From: Ruegeria_B marisflavi
Lineage (GTDB): Bacteria > Pseudomonadota > Alphaproteobacteria > Rhodobacterales > Rhodobacteraceae
Assembly (NCBI RefSeq): GCF_025673445.1
Contig: NZ_JAOVQN010000011.1
Coordinates: 62,001 to 126,000, forward strand
Direction of reading: 5' to 3'
Length of the DNA: 64,000 nucleotides
Position 1 is the first letter of the stretch. Every line of letters starts with the position of its first letter. The notes below the pieces were generated by a model. That model saw only the letters and a program-made list of their open reading frames with translations, was not told the DNA's origin and did not search any database. Positions 41,683-49,841 of this stretch are shown here, piece by piece. Position numbers and translations under genes: made by a program.

Positions 41683-43116
41683 TCAGTCGATCATCGGCAA
41701 CAGCTTGTCCAGCGACTGTTTCGCGTCGCCATAGAACATGCGCGTGTTCTCCTTGTAGAACAGCGGGTTCTCGATGCCCGAATAGCCGGTGCCCTGTCCG
41801 CGCTTGGAGACAAACACCTGTTTCGCCTTCCAGCATTCCAGAACCGGCATTCCGGCGATGGGGCTGTTGGGGTCTTCCTGCGCGGCCGGGTTCACGATGT
41901 CGTTCGAACCGATCACGATGGCCACATCGGTATCGGGGAAGTCCTCGTTGATCTCGTCCATTTCCAGCACGATGTCATAAGGCACCTTGGCCTCGGCCAG
42001 CAGCACGTTCATATGCCCGGGCAGACGGCCCGCCACCGGGTGGATGGCGAAACGTACGTTCTTGCCCTTGGCGCGCAGCTTGCGGGTCAGTTCGCTGACC
42101 GATTGCTGCGCCTGCGCCACCGCCATGCCATAGCCGGGGATGATGACGACACTGTCGGCATCGTTCAGCGCCGCGGCCACGCCCTCGGCGTCGATGGCGA
42201 TCTGTTCGCCTTCGACCTCCATCGCCGGACCCGTAGTGCCGCCAAAGCCGCCCAGGATCACCGAGATGAACGAGCGGTTCATCGCCTTGCACATGATATA
42301 GGACAGGATCGCACCGCTTGAGCCCACCAGCGCGCCAACCACGATCAGCAGGTCGTTGCCGAGGCTGAAACCGATGGCCGCCGCCGCCCAGCCCGAATAG
42401 CTGTTCAGCATCGACACCACCACCGGCATGTCGGCGCCGCCGATGCCCATGATCAGGTGATAGCCGATGAAGAAGGCCGCCAGCGTCATTATCAGGAGCG
42501 GCAGGAAACCACCCGAGTTGAAGTACCAGATCAGACAGATCAGCGACAGCGCCGCCGCACCGGCGTTCAGCATATGACCGCCCGGCAGCTTGGTCGCGGC
42601 CGAGGTGACCTTGCCCGCCAGCTTGCCATAGGCGACCACCGAACCGGTAAAGGTCACCGCCCCGATGAAGATGCCCAGGAACAGCTCAACCCGCAGAATG
42701 TTCTGCTCGACCGGGCTCTTATGCGCCAATAGCGCGGCAAAGCCTTCCAGACCGTGACGCGCCTCTTCGCTCATCGACAGGACATTGACCAGTTCGAAAT
42801 GCGCGTTGAAGCCCACGAACACGGCGGCCAGACCGACGAGGCTGTGCATCGCGGCGACCAGCTGCGGCATCTCGGTCATCTGTACGCGCTTGGCGACATA
42901 AGTGCCGATGATGCCGCCCGCCGCGATCAGGACCAGCGACAGCAGCCACAGGCCCGCACCGGGGCCGATCAGCGTGGCGAAAACCGCCAGGCCCATACCG
43001 GCGATGCCGTACCAGACGGCGCGCTTGGCGCTTTCCTGGCCCGACAGGCCGCCCAGCGAAAGGATGAAGAGAACAGCCGCAACGACATAGGCGGCAGTGG
43101 TGAATCCGAATTCCAT
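41683..43116 (-). CDS. pntB: NAD(P) transhydrogenase subunit beta
   Basis: PntB carries the membrane proton channel and the NADP(H)-binding domain of the proton-translocating transhydrogenase. The product has 477 residues. About nine helices precede the cytoplasmic domain III (from about 290) with VVIIPGYGMAVAQAQ, RFAIHPVAGRLPGHMNVLLA, VIGSNDIVNPAAQ and SKRGQGTGYSGIENPLFY. It follows pntA by 13 bp. Confidence 0.97.
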   Translation of the reverse strand: MEFGFTTAAYVVAAVLFILSLGGLSGQESAKRAVWYGIAGMGLAVFATLIGPGAGLWLLSLVLIAAGGIIGTYVAKRVQMTEMPQLVAAMHSLVGLAAVFVGFNAHFELVNVLSMSEEARHGLEGFAALLAHKSPVEQNILRVELFLGIFIGAVTFTGSVVAYGKLAGKVTSAATKLPGGHMLNAGAAALSLICLIWYFNSGGFLPLLIMTLAAFFIGYHLIMGIGGADMPVVVSMLNSYSGWAAAAIGFSLGNDLLIVVGALVGSSGAILSYIMCKAMNRSFISVILGGFGGTTGPAMEVEGEQIAIDAEGVAAALNDADSVVIIPGYGMAVAQAQQSVSELTRKLRAKGKNVRFAIHPVAGRLPGHMNVLLAEAKVPYDIVLEMDEINEDFPDTDVAIVIGSNDIVNPAAQEDPNSPIAGMPVLECWKAKQVFVSKRGQGTGYSGIENPLFYKENTRMFYGDAKQSLDKLLPMID

Positions 43117-43129
43117 TGCCCGCTACTCC

Positions 43130-44701
43130 TTACGATTTCTGGAACATGGCGAGCATGCGCCGGGTGACGAGGAAGCCGCCGAAGATGTTGATCCCGGCCA
43201 TGAAGACCGACAGGCCGGCCAGCAGGATCACCAGGAACGACCCCGACCCGATCTGCATCAGTGCGCCCAGGATGATGATCGACGAAATGGCGTTGGTCAC
43301 GGCCATCAGCGGCGTGTGCAGCGAATGCGAGACGTTCCAGATCACCTGGAAGCCGACGAACACCGCCAGCACAAAGACGATGAAGTGCTGCATGAAGCTG
43401 GCCGGAGCGACAAGGCCCACCAGCAGCAGCAGCAGCCCCCCCACGGTCAACAGTGTCACCTGGTTCTTGGTCTGCGCCTTGAAGGCCGCAACCTCCTGCG
43501 CGCGCTTCTCCTCGGGGGTCAGCTCTTTCGGCTTTTCCTTGGACTTGGCCGCAATCGCCTGAACCTTTGGCGGTGGCGGCGGGAAGGTGATGCCCCCCTC
43601 GAACGTCACCGTGGCGCCCCGGATCACGTCGTCTTCCATGTTGTGGTTGATCTGGCCGTCCTTTTCGGGGGTCAGATCGGTCATCATGTGACGGATGTTG
43701 GTGGCATAAAGCGTCGAGGCCTGCGCCGCCATGCGGCTGGGGAAATCGGTATACCCGATGATGGTGACGCCGTTTTCGGTAACGATCTTCTCGTCCTTGA
43801 CGGTCAGCTTGCAGTTGCCGCCCTTTTCCGCCGCAAGGTCCACGATGACCGAGCCGGGCTTCATTGCCGCGACCATGTCCTCGGTCCACAGCTCCGGTGC
43901 CTCGCGGTTGGGGATCAGCGCGGTGGTGATGACGATGTCCATCTCAGGCGCCAGCTCGCGGAACTTGGCCAGCTGAGCGGCGGCGAATTCCGGGGACGAG
44001 ACCGAGGCATAACCGCCGGTGGCCGCGCCATCCTGCTGCTCTTCCTCGAAATCGAGATAGACGAACTCGGCGCCCATCGACTCGACCTGTTCGGCCACTT
44101 CGGGCCGCACGTCGAACGCATAGGTGATCGCGCCCAGCGAGGTCGAGGTGCCGATAGCGGCCAGACCGGCCACACCGGCGCCGACGATCAGCACCTTGGC
44201 TGGCGGCACCTTGCCCGCCGCCGTCACCTGACCGGTGAAGAAGCGGCCAAAGTTGTTGCCCGCCTCGATCACCGCGCGGTAGCCCGCGATATTGGCCATC
44301 GACGACAGCGCATCCATCTTCTGGGCACGGCTGATGCGCGGCACCATCTCCATGGCGATCACATTGGCGCCCTTGGACTTGGCCGCCGCCATCCCCTCTT
44401 CGTTCCCGGCCGGGTTGAAGAAAGAGATCAGCGTCTTGCCCTTGCTCAGCCGCTTCAGCTCGGTCGCATCGGGCTGGCGTACCTTGGCGACGATATCGAC
44501 CTCTTTCCACAGCGCCGCCGCGGTCTTGATGATCTGAACGCCCGCCGCCTCATACAGCGCGTCCGAGAAACCCGCGGCCGCACCGGCCCCGCTCTCGATC
44601 GCACAGTCGTAGCCCAGCTTCTGCAACTGCACAGCGGAATCCGGTGTCATCGCGACGCGGTTCTCGCCCTCGAAAATTTCCTTTGGTGTACCTATTTTCA
44701 C
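43130..44701 (-). CDS. pntA: NAD(P) transhydrogenase subunit alpha
   Basis: PntA binds NAD(H) and contributes membrane helices; the enzyme makes NADPH at the expense of the proton gradient. The 523-residue chain is of the fused type: NAD-binding domain I with VGAGVAGLAAIGTSTSLGA (about 170-190) and SRMAAQASTLYATNI. A Pro/Lys-rich linker (PPPPPKVQAIAAKSKEKPKE) then leads to C-terminal helices (about 430-515). In some alphaproteobacteria such as Rhodospirillum this subunit is split in two. Confidence 0.97.
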   Translation of the reverse strand: MKIGTPKEIFEGENRVAMTPDSAVQLQKLGYDCAIESGAGAAAGFSDALYEAAGVQIIKTAAALWKEVDIVAKVRQPDATELKRLSKGKTLISFFNPAGNEEGMAAAKSKGANVIAMEMVPRISRAQKMDALSSMANIAGYRAVIEAGNNFGRFFTGQVTAAGKVPPAKVLIVGAGVAGLAAIGTSTSLGAITYAFDVRPEVAEQVESMGAEFVYLDFEEEQQDGAATGGYASVSSPEFAAAQLAKFRELAPEMDIVITTALIPNREAPELWTEDMVAAMKPGSVIVDLAAEKGGNCKLTVKDEKIVTENGVTIIGYTDFPSRMAAQASTLYATNIRHMMTDLTPEKDGQINHNMEDDVIRGATVTFEGGITFPPPPPKVQAIAAKSKEKPKELTPEEKRAQEVAAFKAQTKNQVTLLTVGGLLLLLVGLVAPASFMQHFIVFVLAVFVGFQVIWNVSHSLHTPLMAVTNAISSIIILGALMQIGSGSFLVILLAGLSVFMAGINIFGGFLVTRRMLAMFQKS

Positions 44702-44831
44702 CAGTCAGGTCCCCCTATTCGGCCCGGAGATCGGACGCGTCACGGTTAGGTTTGCAAAGCAAACATGTATCTTGCGCAATTTTATTTCGCAAGCGCAGCA
44801 TGCGCGACGTTAGGTCCAGTCCTGTCATGTC

Positions 44832-45281
44832 CTATATCCAACGCCGCGTTTTCTGTTCGTATCGGGCAAAATCCGCCCGGAATTGCCGTCGGAGGCGATT
44901 TTCCTCCGGCACGATGAAGCGTTTTTCCAGCAGCCAGACAAAGACCGGCACCAGAACCAGCGAGAGCACCGCGTCGAGATGCAGAATCACACCGGTCAGA
45001 ATCAGCACGTCACCCAGATAGATCGGGTTGCGGCTGCGTTTGTAGATGCCGCTCTGCACCATGGCCGACGGCGCCCGATGCGGAATGATGGTGGTGCGAT
45101 GGCGGCGAAATTCGACCGCTGCCAGCAACAGGAGCACCACCCCGCCCCCAATCAGCAGACCGGCGATCAGGTCGCTCAGTCCGCTGTCCAGCGACAGGCC
45201 GAAAGAGAAGTAGCGCTGCTGAACCCAGGCCATGGCAATGAAGGCCGCCAGCCATATCGGCGGCAGGTCAATGCGTTGCAT
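44832..45281 (-). CDS. isoprenylcysteine carboxyl methyltransferase-like membrane protein
   Basis: A 149-residue membrane protein of the ICMT/phospholipid methyltransferase (PEMT-like) group, with four hydrophobic helices. The SAM-binding C-terminal region includes HRAPSAMVQSGIYKRSRNPI, YLGDVLILTG and the EENRLRRQFRADFARYEQKT motif with the conserved Glu-Glu. Bacterial substrates of this group are mostly unknown. It is alone, downstream of a 189-bp gap. Confidence 0.82.
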   Translation of the reverse strand: MQRIDLPPIWLAAFIAMAWVQQRYFSFGLSLDSGLSDLIAGLLIGGGVVLLLLAAVEFRRHRTTIIPHRAPSAMVQSGIYKRSRNPIYLGDVLILTGVILHLDAVLSLVLVPVFVWLLEKRFIVPEENRLRRQFRADFARYEQKTRRWI

Positions 45282-45470
45282 GGCCGTTCCTTTCCGGGCA
45301 TCCGCCCGAACATCCCCAAGCGTTCATGGCGCACCTCTACCCGGTTGCGACAGAATTTGCAAAAAAACCGACCGCCCTGCGACAATAAGGGAGACGGCGG
45401 CGGCAGTCCTGCCACAGCCCAGGTCAACGTTCCTGTTTTTTACCCCATATCGGAACGAATGTTCCGCCCC

Positions 45471-46418
45471 TTACTCCCATTCCATCTCGGCAAAGACGCG
45501 GCCTGCGTTCTTGGTCGCCAGTTCCTCGAACGTGTCCAGATTGCGCCAGCGTTCCTGATCCACGTAATAGGCACCCGCCAGATCGCCGCCCTCCTCGATA
45601 TGGGCTCCAATCTTTTCGCGCAGGTCCGTTAGATAGTCATAGGTATAGCGCCGCACCTGATCCAGGTTGGTCGGATGGCCATGGCCCGGGATCACATAGG
45701 TGGGGGCCAACGGCTCCATCTTGGTCTCCCAGGTCTCCAGCCAGCAACTGGAGCAGGTATGTTCAAAGATCGGCAGCATCCGCTCGTGAAAGGCGATGTC
45801 GCCCGCGATCAGGATCTTCCATTCGGGGATCCAGACCTGGATATCGCCCGGATCATGCGCCGGGCCCATATGCATCACCTCGATCGCCACACCGCCCAGT
45901 GTCAGGTCGTACCGATCCTCGAAGGTCACATTGGCATGTTCCACCCGCGTGCCCTCGGCCCGGTCTCCATTGTACCGCTCCATCCCCATCAGGATGAAAT
46001 CGCCGTTCTGGGTGGTTTCCTCTACCGCGTCCACATGGGCCAGAACATCGACCCCCAGATCGCGCCAATAGCTGTTGCCCAACATGGCATGGCCCTGCCC
46101 GTTCTCGTTGATGACCAGAACCACGGGCCGGTCGGTGACCTTCTTGATCTCGTCATGCAAGGCGGCGGCCAGTCGGGCCGAGGCCCCGGCATTGATCACC
46201 ACCACGCCCTCATCCGTCACGATAAAGGACAGGTTGTTGTTGTGCCCGGCATTCTCATAGGTCGGCGGCGCGGTGGCGCCGATGGCCGAGAACACATGCG
46301 GGATGACCTCGACCGGTTTCGAATATAGCTCGGATTGCGGGTACTGATCGGCGATATCCTCGCTCGCTCCGGCGGCACCGGCCGCCAGAATAAACAACAC
46401 TCCCGAAATTCTCTGCAT
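45471..46418 (-). CDS. exported metallo-beta-lactamase-fold protein with degenerate metal motif
   Basis: A 315-residue protein with a signal peptide (about 1-18, LFILAAGAAGASE). The MBL fold is evident from NLSFIVTDEGVVVINAG, H188 in MGPAHDPGD, D207 in LIAGDIAFH and H246 in VIPGHGHPT. The usual HxHxDH motif is replaced by E105-N-G-Q-G-H110, and the DTG of strand 1 is NAG, so the first metal site lacks most ligands. It is related to SoxH/quinoprotein-relay-like MBL proteins. Activity is doubtful or altered. ATG 46418 has a GGAGGAG site; an upstream ATG at 46442 does not. Confidence 0.8.
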   Translation of the reverse strand: MQRISGVLFILAAGAAGASEDIADQYPQSELYSKPVEVIPHVFSAIGATAPPTYENAGHNNNLSFIVTDEGVVVINAGASARLAAALHDEIKKVTDRPVVLVINENGQGHAMLGNSYWRDLGVDVLAHVDAVEETTQNGDFILMGMERYNGDRAEGTRVEHANVTFEDRYDLTLGGVAIEVMHMGPAHDPGDIQVWIPEWKILIAGDIAFHERMLPIFEHTCSSCWLETWETKMEPLAPTYVIPGHGHPTNLDQVRRYTYDYLTDLREKIGAHIEEGGDLAGAYYVDQERWRNLDTFEELATKNAGRVFAEMEWE

Positions 46419-46456
46419 GGCAATCTCCTCCGCATGATTCATTCATATTTGTGCAT

Positions 46457-46486
46457 AAGACGAAACGGAACGATACGGAACGTCTT
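46457..46486. promoter_or_regulatory. operator-like element between the MBL-fold and SDR genes
   Basis: Outer arms AAGACG and CGTCTT (perfect inverted repeat) enclose two direct copies of ACGGAACG whose starts are 10 bp apart. A plausible plus-strand promoter for the SDR gene, TTGTCA (46485-46490) and TAGTCT (46507-46512) with 16-bp spacing, overlaps its right arm. A divergent regulator site is inferred. Confidence 0.45.
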
Positions 46487-46537
46487 GTCACAGGGCTGCG
46501 CGGAATTAGTCTGACGTCAAGACAGGGAGAACGCACA

Positions 46538-47290
46538 ATGAGCTTGCAGGGAAAACATGCGCTGGTCACCGGCGGCGGCACCGGGATCGGTCTGGCGATT
46601 GCCCGCGCGCTCGCGGATCAAGGGGCGGTCGTCACGATCACCGGACGGCGGGCCGAGGTGCTGGATCAGGTAGCAGGCGACCGGATGTTCGGACTTGCAA
46701 TGGATGTGCGTCACGGAGAAGAGGTCGTCACCGGCATCGCCCGCGCAGTCGAGGCGCGCGGCCCGGTGCAGATCTGCGTCGCCAATGCCGGTATCGCGGT
46801 CGGCAGGACCCTGCAAAAGACCGATATGGATTTCTGGCGCGATATCATGGCGACCAATCTCGATGGTGCCTTTCTGACCATCCGCGAAAGCCTGCGCTCG
46901 ATGCTGGAAACCGATTGGGGCCGGGTGATCTCCGTCGCCTCCATCGCCGGTTTGCGCGGCGCACCCGGCGCGGGCGCCTATTCCGCCTCGAAACACGGCA
47001 TGATCGGTCTGACGCGAACCTATTCCGAGGAGTTCATGGGAACCCCCTATACTTTCAACGCACTTTGCCCGGGTTATGTCGACACACCCATCGTCGAGCG
47101 CAACACCGCCTCTATCTCGCAACGCACCGGGCTGGGCGCCGAGGATGCGCTGAAACTGATGGTGAACCAGAACCGCCACAAACGTCTCATCGAACCCGAA
47201 GAGGTCGCCGCAGCGGCCCTCTGGCTGGTCGGCCCCGGCTCGCAAAGCATCAACGGCCAGTGCATCGAAATCGCGGGCGGCCAGACCTGA
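46538..47290 (+). CDS. short-chain dehydrogenase/reductase (hydroxyacyl type)
   Basis: A classical SDR of 250 residues. The NAD(P) motif is TGGGTGIG (about 11-18), VANAGIAVG follows, and the catalytic triad is S135, Y148 and K152 (AYSASKHG). It ends GQCIEIAGGQT. It resembles 3-hydroxybutyrate or 3-hydroxyacyl-CoA dehydrogenases. The open frame starts at 46451, but ATG 46538 begins the conserved fold. It is divergent from the MBL-fold gene; no pathway partners are adjacent, so the substrate is open. Confidence 0.87.
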   Translation: MSLQGKHALVTGGGTGIGLAIARALADQGAVVTITGRRAEVLDQVAGDRMFGLAMDVRHGEEVVTGIARAVEARGPVQICVANAGIAVGRTLQKTDMDFWRDIMATNLDGAFLTIRESLRSMLETDWGRVISVASIAGLRGAPGAGAYSASKHGMIGLTRTYSEEFMGTPYTFNALCPGYVDTPIVERNTASISQRTGLGAEDALKLMVNQNRHKRLIEPEEVAAAALWLVGPGSQSINGQCIEIAGGQT

Positions 47291-47312
47291 CCGGGTTATC
47301 AATTATTGTGAT

Positions 47313-47388
47313 GCCGCGCATCGGATTCCCGATATCAACCGGTGCGCGGCGGCCAAATGTACAAAGAAAACAAGGCCGCCGCAGCCTT
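47313..47388 (+). promoter_or_regulatory. two overlapping, mutually exclusive hairpins upstream of kynU
   Basis: Hairpin 1 pairs GCCGCGCA (47313-47320) with TGCGCGGC (47343-47350). Hairpin 2 pairs GCGGCGGCC (47346-47354) with GGCCGCCGC (47374-47382) and is followed by AGCCTTTT, so it resembles a terminator. They share bases 47346-47350 and cannot form together. It may be the SDR terminator alone or an attenuator-like switch for kynU. Confidence 0.45.
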
Positions 47389-47512
47389 TTACAAAACGGT
47401 CAATACCCCTGCTGGCGGGTGTCCGATTTAAACAAAAGCTGGACTTGCGGCGGTACAAGACGTATCTCCTCACGAATATGCTTTAGGCTTAAAATATCCA
47501 TGTGAGGCCACC

Positions 47513-48706
47513 ATGACCGACTTTGCCGCCACCAAAGCGATGTTCGATCTGCCCGAGGGCGTTCTGTATCTCGATGGGAACTCGCTGGGCCCCCTGCCCA
47601 AGGCAGCCGCCGGTAAGGTCAGCGACATGATGACCGCCGAATGGGGTCAGATGCTGATCACCGGCTGGAACAAGGCCGGATGGATGGCCCTGCCGACCGA
47701 GCTGGGCGACCGGATCGGTCGCCTCATCGGCGCGGAACCCGGCCATGTGGTGATGGGTGACACGCTTTCTATCAAGGTTTATCAAGCAGTTGCCTCGGCC
47801 CTGGAGCTGAACCCCGGACGCAAGGTGGTGCTCTCCGACAACGGAAACTTCCCTACCGATCTCTACATGGTCGACGGGTTGCTGCGCTCGCTGGGCGACG
47901 GATATGAGCTGCGCGTGGTCGACCCCGAAACGGTCGAGGACGCCATCACCGAAGAGATCGCGGTCCTTATGCTGACCGAGGTCGACTATCGCACCGGCCG
48001 CAAGCACGATATGAAGGCGCTTACCGCCAAGGCCCATGCCAATGGCGTTCTGACAGTCTGGGACCTTGCCCATTCCGCAGGAGCCCTTCCCGTAGACCTG
48101 GCCGGTTGCAATGCCGATTTCGCGGTGGGCTGCACGTACAAATACCTCAACGGCGGCCCCGGCGCCCCCGCCTTCATCTATGTCGCCCCCCGTCACGCAG
48201 ACACTGCGCGACCGGCGTTGTCCGGCTGGCTGGGGCACGAGGCCCCCTTTGCGTTTGACCTCGATTACCGCCCGGGCTCAGGGATCGAGCGGATGCGGGT
48301 CGGCACCCCGCCAGTGATCCAGCTGACGGCGCTCTCGGCCGCGATGGACATCTGGGACATGGCGGAAATGGCCGATATCCGCAGGAAATCGGTTGAACTG
48401 ACCGAACTTTTCATCGCCGAGGTCGAAGCCGCCTGCCCCGATCTGACGCTCGCCAGCCCTCGTGATGCCGACCTGCGCGGCAGCCAGGTCTCGTTCCGCT
48501 TTGCCGATGGCTATGCCGCGATGCAGGCCCTGATCGCACGCGGCGTGATCGGCGATTTCCGCGCGCCCGACATCATGCGGTTCGGTTTCACCCCGCTTTA
48601 CATTGACGAAGGAGACGTGCGCGCCGCTGTCGATATGCTAGCCGACGTGATGAACAACCGCCTATGGGACCGGCCTGAATACAAGGTCCGCGCCCGCGTC
48701 ACCTAG
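47513..48706 (+). CDS. kynU: kynureninase
   Basis: PLP enzyme of 397 residues that splits kynurenine into anthranilate and alanine in tryptophan breakdown. Family markers are YLDGNSLGPLPKAAAGKV, DNGNFPTDLYMVDG, D184 in VWDLAHSAGALP, and the PLP lysine K210 in GCTYKYLNGGPGAPAF. The GSGIERMRVGTPPVIQ segment is also typical. No kynA or kynB lies nearby. Its stop overlaps the convergent tetR stop by 4 bp. Confidence 0.95.
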   Translation: MTDFAATKAMFDLPEGVLYLDGNSLGPLPKAAAGKVSDMMTAEWGQMLITGWNKAGWMALPTELGDRIGRLIGAEPGHVVMGDTLSIKVYQAVASALELNPGRKVVLSDNGNFPTDLYMVDGLLRSLGDGYELRVVDPETVEDAITEEIAVLMLTEVDYRTGRKHDMKALTAKAHANGVLTVWDLAHSAGALPVDLAGCNADFAVGCTYKYLNGGPGAPAFIYVAPRHADTARPALSGWLGHEAPFAFDLDYRPGSGIERMRVGTPPVIQLTALSAAMDIWDMAEMADIRRKSVELTELFIAEVEAACPDLTLASPRDADLRGSQVSFRFADGYAAMQALIARGVIGDFRAPDIMRFGFTPLYIDEGDVRAAVDMLADVMNNRLWDRPEYKVRARVT

Positions 48707-49284
48707 GCCGTCAACCCCGCCGCGACCAGCGCCGCAAGTTGTGCGGCGCGCGCGGTATAGCGCGCGTAATCGGGCGCGGTCATCTTGATCCCCTTGAGAG
48801 CGGCGGCAATCGTCGCCGCAACCTCTGCCGGATCGTCAGACAACCGGATGCGGCCCGCATCGCTCTCGCGTTGCAGCCAGTCGGCGTAAACCCGTTGCAG
48901 CCCGGCCTCTCCCGCCTCGACAACGTCAGGGGCGGTCGAAGTTCCCGCGTCGAGAAGCTCCATTCCATGTGGTGAGTTCAACAAGGCGGCCACACCTTCC
49001 CCCTGTGCGGCAACGGCCGCTTGCAACAGGGTTTCCACCGGTGCGTCGGCGTTCAACGCCGCGCTCAGGGCCTGCGTCTTGGTCGTGTAATGCATCTCGA
49101 CAAGGCTGCGAAAGATCGCTTCTTTGTTCTTGTAATAAAGGTACACCGCCGGACGCGACATCTTTGCGCCGCGCGCTATGTCATCCATCGAGGTCTTGCG
49201 AAACCCATAGGTCGCAAAAACCTGCCAGGCCGACTCGAGGATCGCCTTTACCTTTGGATCAATATCCGCGTCTTTCATGTCCAT
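48703..49284 (-). CDS. TetR-family transcriptional regulator
   Basis: A repressor-type protein of 193 residues. The N-terminal helix-turn-helix is clear (TSMDDIARGAKMSRPAVYLY, then YKNKEAIFRSLVE); the C-terminal ligand domain is unspecific. I chose ATG 49284; a GTG at 49320 would put the operator inside the gene. It is divergent from iorA-iorB with TTTGTCA repeats between them, so it very likely represses the iorAB genes and itself, with an aromatic or N-heterocyclic inducer as a guess. Confidence 0.88.
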   Translation of the reverse strand: MDMKDADIDPKVKAILESAWQVFATYGFRKTSMDDIARGAKMSRPAVYLYYKNKEAIFRSLVEMHYTTKTQALSAALNADAPVETLLQAAVAAQGEGVAALLNSPHGMELLDAGTSTAPDVVEAGEAGLQRVYADWLQRESDAGRIRLSDDPAEVAATIAAALKGIKMTAPDYARYTARAAQLAALVAAGLTA

Positions 49285-49305
49285 GAACTGACAGAAGTTC
49301 CAGAT

Positions 49306-49346
49306 TTTGTCAATTGACACTGTGACAAATAATGACCACTTTGTCA
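49306..49346. promoter_or_regulatory. operator cluster between tetR and iorA
   Basis: TTTGTCA (49306-49312) and TGACAAA (49323-49329) form an inverted repeat with a 10-bp spacer that itself contains TTGACA. A further TTTGTCA (49340-49346) follows. The element sits in the 89-bp gap between the divergent starts, the expected place for the TetR protein to bind. Confidence 0.65.
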
Positions 49347-49373
49347 GAACCGAAACTCAGAAACGAGGCGACC

Positions 49374-49838
49374 ATGGCAACCTCCCTGACGATCAACGGC
49401 AAGGCACACCAGGTGGACCTGCCCGACGATGTTCCCCTGCTTTGGGTGCTTCGCGACGAGATCGGGCTGACCGGAACCAAGTTCGGCTGCGGCGTCGCCG
49501 CTTGTGGCGCTTGTACCGTTCATATCGACGGCGAGGCGGTGCGCAGTTGCCAGGTCGCGCTTGGCGATGTCTGGGGGTCGGTCACCACGATCGAAGGTCT
49601 GGGCAGCCCCGAGGCAATGACCGCGATTCAGCAGGCCTGGGTTGACCATCAAGTGGCGCAGTGCGGCTATTGCCAGTCTGGCCAGATCATGCAGGCCGCC
49701 GCCCTTTTGGCAGAGAACCCCGCCCCCAGCGACGCCGAGATCGACGAGGCCATGCAGGGCAACCTATGCCGCTGCGGAACATATCCACGCATTCGCGCCG
49801 CCATTCACACGGCCGCCGACAAACTGAAGGAGGCCTGA
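49374..49838 (+). CDS. iorA: isoquinoline 1-oxidoreductase-type [2Fe-2S] subunit
   Basis: The small electron-transfer subunit of a molybdenum hydroxylase (IorA/CoxS group), 154 residues. Plant-type cluster ligands are C39, C44, C47 and C59 (FGCGVAACGACTVHI). The second cluster is bound by C97, C100, C132 and C134 (CGYCQSGQ and CRCGTYPRI). The frame opens at 49332, but ATG 49374 begins the fold and has a GAGG site. The catalytic subunit gene follows 3 bp later. Confidence 0.93.
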   Translation: MATSLTINGKAHQVDLPDDVPLLWVLRDEIGLTGTKFGCGVAACGACTVHIDGEAVRSCQVALGDVWGSVTTIEGLGSPEAMTAIQQAWVDHQVAQCGYCQSGQIMQAAALLAENPAPSDAEIDEAMQGNLCRCGTYPRIRAAIHTAADKLKEA

Positions 49839-49841
49839 TCC

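Noticed and set aside
45451..45466. CGGAAC/GTTCCG hairpin just after the MBL-fold gene as a terminator
   Set aside because: The 6-bp stem is short and no T-run follows on the minus strand, so I did not call it.
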